NCBI GenBank assembly: GCA_038237805.1
Contig: JBBRYI010000012.1
Span: forward strand, 48,871 to 112,870
DNA: 64,000 bases
Direction of reading: 5' to 3'
Origin: JBBQFI01 sp038237805
Lineage (GTDB): Bacteria; Verrucomicrobiota; Verrucomicrobiia; Chthoniobacterales; UBA10450
Position numbers and translations under genes: made by a program
Shown here: positions 26,561 through 35,900 of the stretch, in pieces
Layout of the letters: each line of letters begins with the position of its first letter
Numbering within the stretch: the stretch's first letter is position 1
Notes under the pieces: model-generated
Databases searched by the model: none
Told to the model about the DNA's origin: nothing
The model's input: only the letters and a program-made list of their open reading frames with translations

Positions 26561-26627
26561 CGGCAACGCTTGCCAATGCGAAAAATTTCGGGACGGCAAC
26601 AACGTCTTGAGGAACATGTCGATCTTG

Positions 26628-27827
26628 TTAATGTCCGTGAGTTGGCTCCGCTAGAAACGCTTTTCGAACGCCGGTTGCATCAATCGATCTACCGGCAATT
26701 TCTCCGGCTTCGTTAATATCTTTGGCTTGTTCGAGCCGCGCCGTGTAGCTCGCTGGTTTGAGATCGTTAAGGTCTTTCATGACACCGTTTTCCCAAATGA
26801 AAGCGCGGCAATCGACGAAGTTCGCATCACACGAAACGCCGACGACCTGACGCTTTTCGTTGATGCCGTAGGCTTCGCTATGGATATGTCCGGGCAATGC
26901 GCCTAACGGACGTATGCCATCTTTCTCCGTCCAAATGAACGCGTGCAGAATGTCGCCTTCAGGAAAGGCGGGATCGCCGGCGAATCCAACGATGTCGCCT
27001 CGTTGATTGATGTTTGTCGGTGTGTTCCACCATGGCGCGCCAAGATTGCCAAGGTCAGTCACTCCTCCATGCTTGTCCCAAAGAACGGCGTGCTTGGCCG
27101 TATGTCTGCCAACAGCCTGATCGCAGATTCCAGAAATGCCGACAGCATCTCCTTGTTCGTTAATTCCAGTCGCTGCTCCGGAAGTATCACCCGCGACTAA
27201 CCGGAGTTCGCTGATCTGATTCCCCTTCGGTCCGTAAACGACTGGACGAAACTGCAACTGTTGCGGCGGCACGCAGGTAGGATCGTGAACGGTGTTCTCG
27301 GCCCAGCCAACAATCTGGCCGCGACTGTTCGCGCCAGTGGCGAATCCATTGTTGCCGCCTAATGTCGGCAACGCTCGCATGCGTCCATTTTCCCAAGCGA
27401 ATCCGAGATTGATGAAACCGACGTTGTTAGGCCCGGGATAGAACGCGGCACTGCTCCAGGCTTCGCCTAACGGATCGGGCGTGGCAGTTTGCGCGATACC
27501 CGCGATGAGGCCGGAGTTGCTTTTTACCGACCACGTCACTGCGCTGTTCGGTCCCCCGAGTGTCCCGAGGTCGGTGAGCGCGCTATCTCGCCAGAGAACG
27601 GCGTGTCGGCTCGTGTTTCCCGGCAGATTGGAGTAGCCGGCCAGCCAGCCGCGATTGTTGATGCTGTTGGCGCGACTGTTTGTTCCGTCTAACGACGGAA
27701 GATCAGTAATGGTGTAATGCAGTTGGGATGCAGCAAACGCGAAGCACACCGCCATCAGGAAGAGGGACGATGCGCAAAGGCGTCTTATGAATCTGAAATG
27801 AATCGATGTTTGTGGTGTTGTTTTCAT
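26628..27827 (-). CDS. Secreted HAF-repeat protein
   Basis: The 399-residue product has a signal sequence (about residues 15-35, LCASSLFLMAVCFAFAA) and seven or so HAF-type repeats. Each contains a G-x-N/A-x-x-G-x-I/A-x-G turn (for example INNRGWLAGYSN, VKSNSGLIAGIAQ, ANSRGQIVGWAE, INEQGDAVGISG, INQRGDIVGFAG), followed by HAFIW or AVLW strands. The repeats form a beta-propeller-like fold; function is unknown. The start ATG 27827 (MKTTPQTS) is chosen as the one nearest the signal peptide. Confidence 0.8.
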   Translation of the reverse strand: MKTTPQTSIHFRFIRRLCASSLFLMAVCFAFAASQLHYTITDLPSLDGTNSRANSINNRGWLAGYSNLPGNTSRHAVLWRDSALTDLGTLGGPNSAVTWSVKSNSGLIAGIAQTATPDPLGEAWSSAAFYPGPNNVGFINLGFAWENGRMRALPTLGGNNGFATGANSRGQIVGWAENTVHDPTCVPPQQLQFRPVVYGPKGNQISELRLVAGDTSGAATGINEQGDAVGISGICDQAVGRHTAKHAVLWDKHGGVTDLGNLGAPWWNTPTNINQRGDIVGFAGDPAFPEGDILHAFIWTEKDGIRPLGALPGHIHSEAYGINEKRQVVGVSCDANFVDCRAFIWENGVMKDLNDLKPASYTARLEQAKDINEAGEIAGRSIDATGVRKAFLAEPTHGH

Positions 27828-27961
27828 GAAGCAATTGTGCGGACTGACTACCGGGATTGAAATAGCCACTTGGCCTGTTCTCTACAGGCCACTTGGAGGG
27901 ACGCGCACTGTCGCATCCCATTAATTCATCGGCGGCGACGGCGCGGCGCCCTCCAGTCGAA

Positions 27962-29431
27962 TTACCTCAGTTTCGAATTAAGCGCCGACGCGAACTTGCC
28001 AAGACCTTCGCGAATTTGCGCGCGCGTCCAGGCAGCAAACCCGAAGGTAAGCGCGGGCTCCAGCTCCGCTTTCATGAAACAGGACGAGAGCGGCGTTGGC
28101 CTGATACCAATTTCCGTGCAGACGCGGGTGATCAACGGTAAGTCTGCTTTTCGTCGTAGCCAGGCGACAAAATGTAATCCGGCTTCCGGAATCTGGAGAA
28201 CAAAGTGCTCACTGAGCAGGTTATGGAATTGTTCGATAAAGAATTCTCTTCGGTCGGAATATAACTTTCGCATCCGCTTGATGTGGCTCAGGAAATATCC
28301 CTCGGCGAGGAATCGAGCCAGCGTCGCCTGATCAATCGCGGGTGAGTGTTGATCCATCACCGCCCGAATCTTGATCATCGGCTCTACTAACTGCTCTGGC
28401 GCCAGGATATAACCGAGGCGCAAGGATGGATAAAGGATCTTACTCATGGTGCCCGCGTAGATGACCCGCCCGGAATTATCGAGCCCCTGCAAACATGGGA
28501 GCGGCGGACCGGTAAAACGAAATTCGGAGTTATGATCGTCCTCGAAAATGTAAGCATCCCCCGCCTGCGCAAAATTAATCAGTGCAGTCCTGCGCTCGAG
28601 ACTCATCGTCATGCCGAGCGGGAATTGATGGGAGGGTGTCACGTAAATAATTTTGGGTGAAGGCTGTTTCGAGGGCCGCGCGATGACGATTCCTTCCCGA
28701 TCCACCGGTCTCGGAACAACGGTCGCACCGGCAAAACCAAAAGCTCGGCGCGCCTGGTAAAATCCGGGATCTTCGATCCACGCGACTTCACCTCGATTTA
28801 CCAAGGCCATCGCGCTGATCATCATCGCCTGCTGCGTTCCGGCGGTGACGATGATTTGATCGGGATGACAACGAGCACCCCGATAATCGCACAAATAGGC
28901 GGCGATAGCCTTTCGCAAATCGGGGTCGCCGCGGCTCGAAGCGTACTGGAGCAAATGAGATCCCTTGGTTGCGAGAACTTGTGCTCTGAGTCGTTCCCAT
29001 ACTGCGATCGGAAATTCGTCGAGGGCGGCGAGCGCGGGAACAAAGGAGACACCGGGATGGCCGGCGATCCCGTAATCAAACTGTTTTCCAACGCGTTTAT
29101 CGGGGATATTTCTAACACGGTTGGACAGGCGCGGTGGACGTTCGACGAGCAGTTGGGTTTTGGGTTTGCGCGGGCTCAGAAAAGTTTCGGGCAAAGAATC
29201 AGCGACGAACGTCCCAGACCCGATTCGGGAGCGAAGATAGCCTTCCGCGTGAAGTTTGGAGAAAGCGAGATTTACCGTGAGTCTTGAGATTCCCAGATCA
29301 ACTGCGAGCGATCGAGAAGAGGGAAGACGCGAGGAGCTGTGAGTAAAACTTCCCGAGGTCAATTCATCGCGGATCTGACGATAGAGTTGCTGATGGAGCG
29401 GCTCAGCTGCGGCGCGGTCGAGCCGAATCAT
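27962..29431 (-). CDS. MocR/PdxR-type GntR regulator with aminotransferase domain
   Basis: The 489-residue transcription factor has an N-terminal GntR winged helix (IRDELTSGSFTHSSSRLPSSRSLAVDLGISRLTV) and a class I aminotransferase-like domain. In the second domain TAGTQQAMMISAMAL, PGFYQARRAF, TPSHQFPLGMTMS and GTMSKILYPSLRLGY are visible; the K in GTMSK is the PLP lysine. Such proteins often sense PLP or amino-acid derivatives and regulate divergent genes. The divergent gene here encodes DUF5069, with a 206-base region between the starts. ATG 29431 is chosen because the upstream frame is unrelated. Confidence 0.9.
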   Translation of the reverse strand: MIRLDRAAAEPLHQQLYRQIRDELTSGSFTHSSSRLPSSRSLAVDLGISRLTVNLAFSKLHAEGYLRSRIGSGTFVADSLPETFLSPRKPKTQLLVERPPRLSNRVRNIPDKRVGKQFDYGIAGHPGVSFVPALAALDEFPIAVWERLRAQVLATKGSHLLQYASSRGDPDLRKAIAAYLCDYRGARCHPDQIIVTAGTQQAMMISAMALVNRGEVAWIEDPGFYQARRAFGFAGATVVPRPVDREGIVIARPSKQPSPKIIYVTPSHQFPLGMTMSLERRTALINFAQAGDAYIFEDDHNSEFRFTGPPLPCLQGLDNSGRVIYAGTMSKILYPSLRLGYILAPEQLVEPMIKIRAVMDQHSPAIDQATLARFLAEGYFLSHIKRMRKLYSDRREFFIEQFHNLLSEHFVLQIPEAGLHFVAWLRRKADLPLITRVCTEIGIRPTPLSSCFMKAELEPALTFGFAAWTRAQIREGLGKFASALNSKLR

Positions 29432-29637
29432 TTCGAAAGCAATAATCGAACGGCGTCGCCGCTTTTTGGTGGGCCTTTTATCTGGAAGTGGTTTCACGTT
29501 GATAATCTCAAACGAAGGAAGATAGAACGAGATGGACTTCCAAAACCACTGCAAATGATCATCTGAACAAAGTGGTATGCCTCTCCCACCGTAAGTGGAC
29601 ATTGACACTCCGTCCGAACGCCAGAAGGTTTTTGCAA

Positions 29638-30066
29638 ATGCAGACTCCGTGTAGCGATTACCGCGAAACAAAAGGTCTGATCTATTTCGCGCGGATGCTG
29701 GATAAGATCCGGCTACATGCAGCCGGACGTTTGGCGGAGGGATATTTTGTCGGAGTAGACGATCCCACTTTTTTCGACGCGCGCTGCACAAGATTTTTGG
29801 CAGTGAATTATGACGAGCTGGTCGAGCGAACTCTTCAGGGAGGATCGGACGAGCAAATACTTGAATGGTGCTTTGCCCGGGGCCGAAGACCTACCGAAGA
29901 AGAAATCGTTGTCTGGAATGCATTTATTTCGAAACGCGGCTGGCGCGATGAAGCTAGCGCCGAGCTGCAAGAGGCGAAGGAGCGATCAAGTTGGGGCGAT
30001 CGCGACGACATCCAAACCTGGGTGGACTTGCATGAAGTTGAAGAAGGCAGAACGCCCCGGAGATGA
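29638..30066 (+). CDS. DUF5069 domain protein
   Basis: The 142-residue protein matches the DUF5069 plan: LIYFARMLDKIRLHAAGRL near the N-terminus, then a YFVGVDD segment, RFLAVNYDELVERTLQGGSDEQILEWCF, and a C-terminal WGDRDDIQTWVDLHEVEEGR. The family is common in Verrucomicrobiota, Planctomycetota and cyanobacteria; its function is unknown. The start ATG 29638 begins just before this core. It is divergent from the MocR-type regulator and may be its target. Confidence 0.78.
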   Translation: MQTPCSDYRETKGLIYFARMLDKIRLHAAGRLAEGYFVGVDDPTFFDARCTRFLAVNYDELVERTLQGGSDEQILEWCFARGRRPTEEEIVVWNAFISKRGWRDEASAELQEAKERSSWGDRDDIQTWVDLHEVEEGRTPRR

Positions 30067-30082
30067 TTTTAATCCGTTAGCT

Positions 30083-30556
30083 ATGGAGCCGCGCCGATGT
30101 TTTACCACGCGCGTTTTGACATTCGCAATTGGAATACTTATGACGATTGAACCAACGATCCGGGCCGGATCTTCAGCTGATGACGAAAAGGCGGTGGCTG
30201 CACTCGACACCAAATATCAAGCGGCCGTCAAAAATAACGATGCCGACACGATGGATCGCATTTTGGCCGATGACTTCGTGTTGGTCACGGGTCTGGGTAA
30301 GATCTACACGAAAGCTGATCTCTTAGAGGAAGCGCGGAGCAAGCGCACCGTCTTCGAACATCAAGAGGACAGCGATCAAAAAGTGCGTGTTTGGGGCGAT
30401 ACGGCGGTTGTGACTGCTCTCTTGTGGGCAAAGGGGATGGAGAATGGAAAAGCGTTCGAATACAAACTTTGGTTTAGTGACACCTACGTCCGCACTCCCA
30501 CCGGCTGGCGCTATGCGTTCGCTCAAGCCTCGACGCGTTTGCCCAAGACACCTTAA
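30083..30556 (+). CDS. Exported NTF2-like (DUF4440/SnoaL) protein
   Basis: The 157-residue protein has a signal peptide (RRCFTTRVLTFAIGILMTIE) and a cone-shaped NTF2-like domain (DEKAVAALDTKYQAAVKNNDADTMDRILADDFVLV... WRYAFAQASTRL). The DUF4440 family includes ketosteroid-isomerase-like proteins of many functions. The start ATG 30083 gives the signal peptide; the longer open frame overlaps the DUF5069 gene and is rejected. It begins 16 bases after the DUF5069 stop. Confidence 0.78.
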   Translation: MEPRRCFTTRVLTFAIGILMTIEPTIRAGSSADDEKAVAALDTKYQAAVKNNDADTMDRILADDFVLVTGLGKIYTKADLLEEARSKRTVFEHQEDSDQKVRVWGDTAVVTALLWAKGMENGKAFEYKLWFSDTYVRTPTGWRYAFAQASTRLPKTP

Positions 30557-30578
30557 GAGATCGAGGGAAGCGTTCACG

Positions 30579-30609
30579 ACCGCGGATGACACGGATTTAC
30601 ACGGATGAA
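30579..30609. repeat. Short CGGAT-rich intergenic repeat
   Basis: CGCGGATGACACGGATTTAC followed by ACGGATGA holds three spaced CGGAT units. No gene covers it. From memory, similar sequences recur between genes in related genomes; in this window I saw only this copy. Confidence 0.35.
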
Positions 30610-30727
30610 GAATCTCAGTGATTGAGAATTTGCCCGCGTTCCGTCAGCATTAAACCTTGGCGAAAAATCTCTGGAATGTTAGTTGCCGTTTTGCTTGAAC
30701 ACTGCGTCTTCGCCTAACGAGTCTGGA

Positions 30728-31195
30728 ATGCACGAGCACTGGATACGCGAGGCCGTCGATCTCGCACGCACCGGAATGCAGGAGAAGGACGGCGGTCCCT
30801 TCGGTGCGCTTGTCGTTTGCGATGGGCGCGTGGTGGGTCGGGGAAACAATCAGGTTACCGAGCAGCTCGATCCGACTGCGCACGCCGAGATCGTCGCGAT
30901 TCGGGAAGCCTGTCGCGCGCTCGGCCGATTCGATCTGCGCGGCTGCGTTCTTTACACAAGCTGCGAACCTTGTCCGATGTGTCTCGCCGCAATCTACTGG
31001 GCGCGACTCGATCGCGTTTTTTACGCCAGCACGCGCCATGACGCAGCTGAAGCCGGCTTCGACGATGAATTTATTTACGAGCAGCTCCCGCTGGAGATCG
31101 CGGCGCGCTCGCTTCCGATGAAGCAACTCCTGCGCGAACATGCACTCGAATTGTTTCGCGAGTGGGCAGCGAAACCGGATAAGATTCCGTATTAA
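30728..31195 (+). CDS. guaD: Guanine deaminase / nucleoside deaminase (CDA fold)
   Basis: This zinc-dependent deaminase has 155 residues. The zinc motifs are THAEIVAI (HAE, residues about 54-56) and CEPCPMCLAAIYWAR (PCxxC). The C-terminal region DDEFIYEQLPLE...REHALELFREWAAKPDKIPY resembles B. subtilis GuaD more than TadA, so guanine deamination to xanthine is the likely reaction. The start ATG 30728 gives MHEHWIREAVDLAR. A CCTAACGAG word lies at 30713 in the leader. Confidence 0.82.
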   Translation: MHEHWIREAVDLARTGMQEKDGGPFGALVVCDGRVVGRGNNQVTEQLDPTAHAEIVAIREACRALGRFDLRGCVLYTSCEPCPMCLAAIYWARLDRVFYASTRHDAAEAGFDDEFIYEQLPLEIAARSLPMKQLLREHALELFREWAAKPDKIPY

Positions 31196-31221
31196 CGATT
31201 CAATGGCGCGCTCTGCTTCTC

Positions 31222-31320
31222 TGTCATTCTGAGCGCAGCGAAGAACCTCGCGAGCTACGAGTGGCGTGCGATCGCTCGAGACCCAATTGCGAGGTCCCTC
31301 GCTTTCGCTCGGGATGACAA
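31222..31320. repeat. Dispersed inverted repeat, family B
   Basis: Left arm TGTCATTCTGAGCGCAGCGA and following bases (31222-31253), right arm 31288-31320 in inverted orientation. The arms match those at 6362-6440. The whole unit lies between the deaminase and comM genes. Confidence 0.75.
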
Positions 31321-31377
31321 TGCGATAAATTTCGAGCCTTCCCATCGATTTTGGTTTTTGCCAAGCTGCTCTTCCCC

Positions 31378-32913
31378 ATGCTCGCGAAAATCTACTCCGC
31401 TGCCGTTTACGGAGTGGATGCTTACGAAGTTGAGATCGAAGTAAACGAGGGGCGCGGCGAACCAAAGATCGTCATTGTCGGATTACCTGATGCCGCGGTG
31501 AAGGAAAGTCGCGATCGCGTCACAACCGCAATCATGAACAGTGCCTATCGCTGGCCACGCGGTCGCACTACGATCAACCTCGCGCCGGCCGACATAAAAA
31601 AAGAAGGACCGAGTTTCGATTTGCCGATTGCGCTCGGCATGATTGCGCTCAATGAAAAAGTCGATCCCGAAAAAATCGAGCGTTTTAGCTTTGTCGGTGA
31701 GCTGGCGTTAAACGGTGCAGTTCGTCCGGTGAAAGGAGTGTTGCCGGTCGCGTTGGAAGCGCGTCGTCGAAAAAGGGAAGCGCTCATCGTTCCGGAAGCG
31801 AACGCGAGCGAGGCCGCGATGGTAAAAGGCATCGCCATTTACGGGGTAAAGAATTTGCGCGACGCGTTTCAATTTCTCACTGGTCAGACAACGCTGACGC
31901 CGGTGCGCGGAGACATGACACAATTTTTTTCCACGCATCAAAGTTACGATGTCGATTTCGCTGACGTGAAAGGACAAGGACATGTGAAGCGAGCGGTCGA
32001 AGTGGCGGTCGCCGGCGGGCACAACATTCTCATGATCGGTCCGCCGGGTTCGGGGAAATCCATGCTTGCGAAACGCATCGCCACAATCATTCCGCCAATG
32101 GCCTTGGAGGAAGCGATCGAGACGACGAAGATTCATAGCATCGCCGGAATGCTCGACGGCGAAAAATCGTTTGTCGCGACGCGGCCGTTTCGTTCGCCGC
32201 ATCATACCATTAGCGATATCGGTTTACTCGGTGGCGGAACGTTTCCGAATCCGGGAGAAGTAAGTCTCGCGCACAACGGCGTTTTGTTTCTCGATGAGCT
32301 TCCGGAATTCAAACGTTCAACTCTCGAAGTGATGCGCCAGCCGATTGAAGACGGCAAAGTGACGATCTCGCGTGCAGCGGGCAGCCTGACATTTCCATCC
32401 GAATTCATGCTCATCGCCGCGATGAATCCATGTCCCTGCGGATATTTTGGCGACTTGAAACGGGAGTGTCGTTGCAGTCCGATTCAGATTCAGCGCTATC
32501 GCCAACGCATCTCCGGTCCGCTGCTCGATCGCATCGATCTGCACGTCGAAGTTCCGGCGGTTGAGTACCGCGACTTGTCGAGCGAACGCATCGAAGAAAA
32601 TTCGGCCGCGATTCGCGAACGCGTCATGCGTGCGCAACAACGCCAACGTTCGCGGTTTCAAAAATCTCCCAAGACAACGTGCAATGCGCGCATGGGTCCG
32701 CGGCAGATCAAGCAAAACTGCCAATTGACCGACGAGAGTCAGGAACTAATTCGCGTTGCGATGTCGGAATTGAATCTCAGCGCACGCGCTTACGACCGCA
32801 TCTTGAAAGTCTCGCGCACGATTGCCGATCTCGGCTCTGCTGCCGACATCGCGCCCGAGCATGTGAGCGAAGCGATCCAGTATCGCACCTTTGACCGCCG
32901 GCTCTGGGTTTAA
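31378..32913 (+). CDS. comM: YifB/ComM family Mg-chelatase-like AAA+ ATPase
   Basis: ComM is the hexameric branch-migration helicase that extends integration of incoming DNA in natural transformation. The 511-residue product has an N-terminal Lon-protease-like fold (MLAKIYSAAVYGVDAYEVE...GPSFDLPIALGMIAL), Walker A GPPGSGKSMLAKRIA (about residue 216), Walker B GVLFLDELPEF, a zinc-binding-like cluster CPCGYFGDLKRECRC and a C-terminal domain with LNLSARAYDRILKVSRTIADL. The start ATG 31378 fits the family; earlier in-frame codons do not. It pairs functionally with comEC at 820-3114. Confidence 0.92.
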   Translation: MLAKIYSAAVYGVDAYEVEIEVNEGRGEPKIVIVGLPDAAVKESRDRVTTAIMNSAYRWPRGRTTINLAPADIKKEGPSFDLPIALGMIALNEKVDPEKIERFSFVGELALNGAVRPVKGVLPVALEARRRKREALIVPEANASEAAMVKGIAIYGVKNLRDAFQFLTGQTTLTPVRGDMTQFFSTHQSYDVDFADVKGQGHVKRAVEVAVAGGHNILMIGPPGSGKSMLAKRIATIIPPMALEEAIETTKIHSIAGMLDGEKSFVATRPFRSPHHTISDIGLLGGGTFPNPGEVSLAHNGVLFLDELPEFKRSTLEVMRQPIEDGKVTISRAAGSLTFPSEFMLIAAMNPCPCGYFGDLKRECRCSPIQIQRYRQRISGPLLDRIDLHVEVPAVEYRDLSSERIEENSAAIRERVMRAQQRQRSRFQKSPKTTCNARMGPRQIKQNCQLTDESQELIRVAMSELNLSARAYDRILKVSRTIADLGSAADIAPEHVSEAIQYRTFDRRLWV

Positions 32914-32971
32914 GGTGAGTAGCCCGTAACTCCAGTTGTAGCGGTGGATACGACCCAATCTTGACGAGGCA

Positions 32972-35900
32972 CTACGGAAGTGCAGTGCCCGACTTGGATT
33001 TTGCAAGTGAGACATCTGAACTGTTGATCGCACCGTTTACCGTAATGTCTTCACGGAAGTTGCTAGACGTGACGGCGGTGCCGCTTTGCGCTTTGGTCTG
33101 GCTAATGTCTGATGAGTTGACTTGACCATTCGCTGTTGTATCGCCAACGAGGACGCCCATTGTGACCTGAACGCTGCTCGTGTTCGTTCCATCGCTTACA
33201 TCAGCGAGGGTTACGCCGATCGTTTGCGCGTTAGCTACGCCGGTAAGGTTCACAAACACCTGATTGCCGCTGACGGTGGTGCTGGCAACGGATCCTGTGC
33301 CCGACGACACGCTAGCGGAGCTGAGCGTAACTGGACCGGCAAACGTGACAACCACTTGGTGATTACCACTCGCGCCACCCGTGCGGCATTCAATTCCCGG
33401 CGTGCCCGTCTGCGGCAGGTCGATATCGAAGGTTCCGTCGCTGCCGTGGGTTTTACGTGAGACGACTCCGATCAACGGCACTGGGCCAGCAGGAACGCGG
33501 ATGTTGATGATTTTCTGAAAGCTCGGGATAGCGTTGGTGAAGATCGTGACACGGTACAGGCCGGTTGGAAGCGGTCTCACCGCGCCGAGCGTCCGGGAGG
33601 AGAACGTCGTGTCGGACCAGTTCGTGGCGGCGTTGGAAAGCGGGAAGAAGATTTGCTCGTTGTCGATCCGCATGAGCTGGAGGAGCGGGTAATTCGTAGC
33701 GGAGTTATTGGACGAACTCCCCGACGCCTCCGAGTCGCCCCGAAAGCCGGTGCCGGTCAAGACAAGCGAGTCCGTTTGGAGAAGCGTGGCTGTCGAGAGG
33801 ACGGGACGGCGCGCGTCGGAGAAGCCGAGGCCCGCATCGAACAGCTCCGCTGTGTTCGAGATTCCGCTACTACCTGTATACCCCCCGGCGATGAGTATCT
33901 CGCCGTTTGGGAGCAGCGTCGCTGTATGGAACCAGCGCGGCGAGTTCATTGGGGAGAGCGACGTAAAGGTCCCCGAGACTGGGTCGAACAGCTCAGCTGA
34001 GTTTGTCGCGCCGGCGTTTAGATCGGCGCCTCCTGCGAGAACGACCTTGCCGTTTGGGAGCAGCGTCGCCGTGTGGATGTAGTGCGCCGAGTTCATCGGC
34101 GGAAGCGCCATGAAGGTTCCGGAAACCGGGTCGAACAGCTCTGCGGTGTTCGTCGTCGCGCTGCCCGTGCGGCCTCCGGCGATCAGGACCTGGCCGCTCG
34201 GGAGCAGCGTCGCCGTGTGGTAGTAGTGCACCGAGTTCATCGGCGGAAGCGCCGTGAAGGTGCCTGAGACTGGGTCGAACAGCTCCGCAGTGTTCGTTAC
34301 CGCGCTGCCTGTATATCCTCCGGCGATGAGGACCTTGCCGCTCGAGAGCAGCGTCGCGGTGAAACCGTGGCGTGCCGAGGTCATGGGCGGCAGCGGTACG
34401 AAAGTCTCCGAGGCCGGGTCGAACAGCTCCGCAGTGCTAGTGTACCCACTCGGCGAGTTGCTGCCACCCGCGATCAGGACCTTGCCATTTGGCAGTAGCG
34501 TCGCCTCATGATCTCGACGCGCCGAGGTCATGGTGTGCGGAAGCAGTGTGAAGGTTCCCGAGGCCGGGTCAAACAGCTCGACCGTGTTCGTGTACGCACT
34601 CGGCGTGACGCCGCCGGCGATCAAAACCTTACCGCTCGGGAGCAGCGTCGCGGTAAATCCGTAGCGAGCCAAGTTCATGCGCCGCGGAAGCAAAGTGAAG
34701 GTCGCTGAAGCCGGGTCGAATAGCTCGGCCGTGTTCGTGTTCGGGATTGCATTATTCCCTCCGGCGATCAAGACCTTGCCGTTTGGGAGCAGCGTGGCTG
34801 TGTGAACGAAGCGCACCGAGGTCATGGTGTGTGGAGACAGCGAGCTGAAGGTTGCCGAGGCCGGATCGAATAACTCCGCAGTGTCCGTGATGTCGTCGAC
34901 TACGGTCTTCGCATTGCCTGCGGCAATCAGGACCTTGCCGTTCGCGAGTAATGTGGCCGTGTGGCCCTCGCGCACCGATGTCATAGTGTTCGGAGAGAGC
35001 GAAGTGAATGTCCCCAAGACCGGGTCGAATAGTTCGGCCCCATCCGTCGCCGCACTTCCCGTGTCGCCTCCGGCGATCAGGACCTTGCCGCTCGGCAGCG
35101 GCGTCGCTGTGTGGCTGTTGCGCGGCGAAATCATCGGAGCAAGCGACGTGAAAGTCTGAGAAGCCGGATCGAACAGCTCCGCGGTATTCGTCGTCGCGCT
35201 CCCCGTGTAGCCTCCGGCGATCAAGACCTTGCCACTCGGCAGCAGCGTCGCCGTGTGGAAATAGCGCACGGAGGTCATGGTGTTTGGAGAGAGTGACGTA
35301 AAGGTCAGAGACGCCGGGTCGAACAGCTCCGCCGTGTTCGTGGCCTTGCTGACCGTGTTGCCCGCCGTGTTGCCTCCGGCGATCAGGACCTTGCCGCTTG
35401 GCAGCAGCGTGGCCGTGTGATCGCGGCGTGGCGAGGTCATAGTGCTTGGAGAGAGTGACGTAAAGCTCAGAGACGCCGGGTCGAACAGCTCCGCCGTGTT
35501 CCAATTAGTAGGTCCACCGTTGTAGCCTCCGGCGATCAGAACCTTGCCGCTCGGGAGCAGCGTCGCGGTGTGACCGATGCGCGCCGAATTCATCGTGTTA
35601 GGCACCGGCGTAAAGGTCCCTGAAGCAGGGTCGAACAGCTCCGCTGTGTTAGTCGCTCTTATCGAATCGAAGCCGCCGGCGAGCAGGACCTTGCCGCTCG
35701 GGAGCAAAGTCGCCGTGTGTCGTTCGCGGAACGAAACCATGGGCGGAAGCGATGTGAATGTCCCCGAGGCTGGGTCGAACAGCTCCGCTGTATTTGTTGT
35801 CCCGCTGCCTGTCCAACCTCCGGCGATCAGAATCTTGCCACTCGGCAGCAGCGTCGCCGTATAAAGGTGGCGCGGTGAGGTCATGGTGTTCGAGGGGAGC

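Noticed and set aside
29810..30082. N-terminal extension of the NTF2-like protein
   Set aside because: It overlaps the DUF5069 gene and lacks homology; the signal peptide begins at ATG 30083.
32938..32960. Possible additional family A repeat (TGTAGCGGTGG)
   Set aside because: Only the first 11 bases match and there is no inverted half.
34752..35504. 250-codon frame inside the kelch array
   Set aside because: Repetitive His/Arg-rich shadow of the kelch coding frame.
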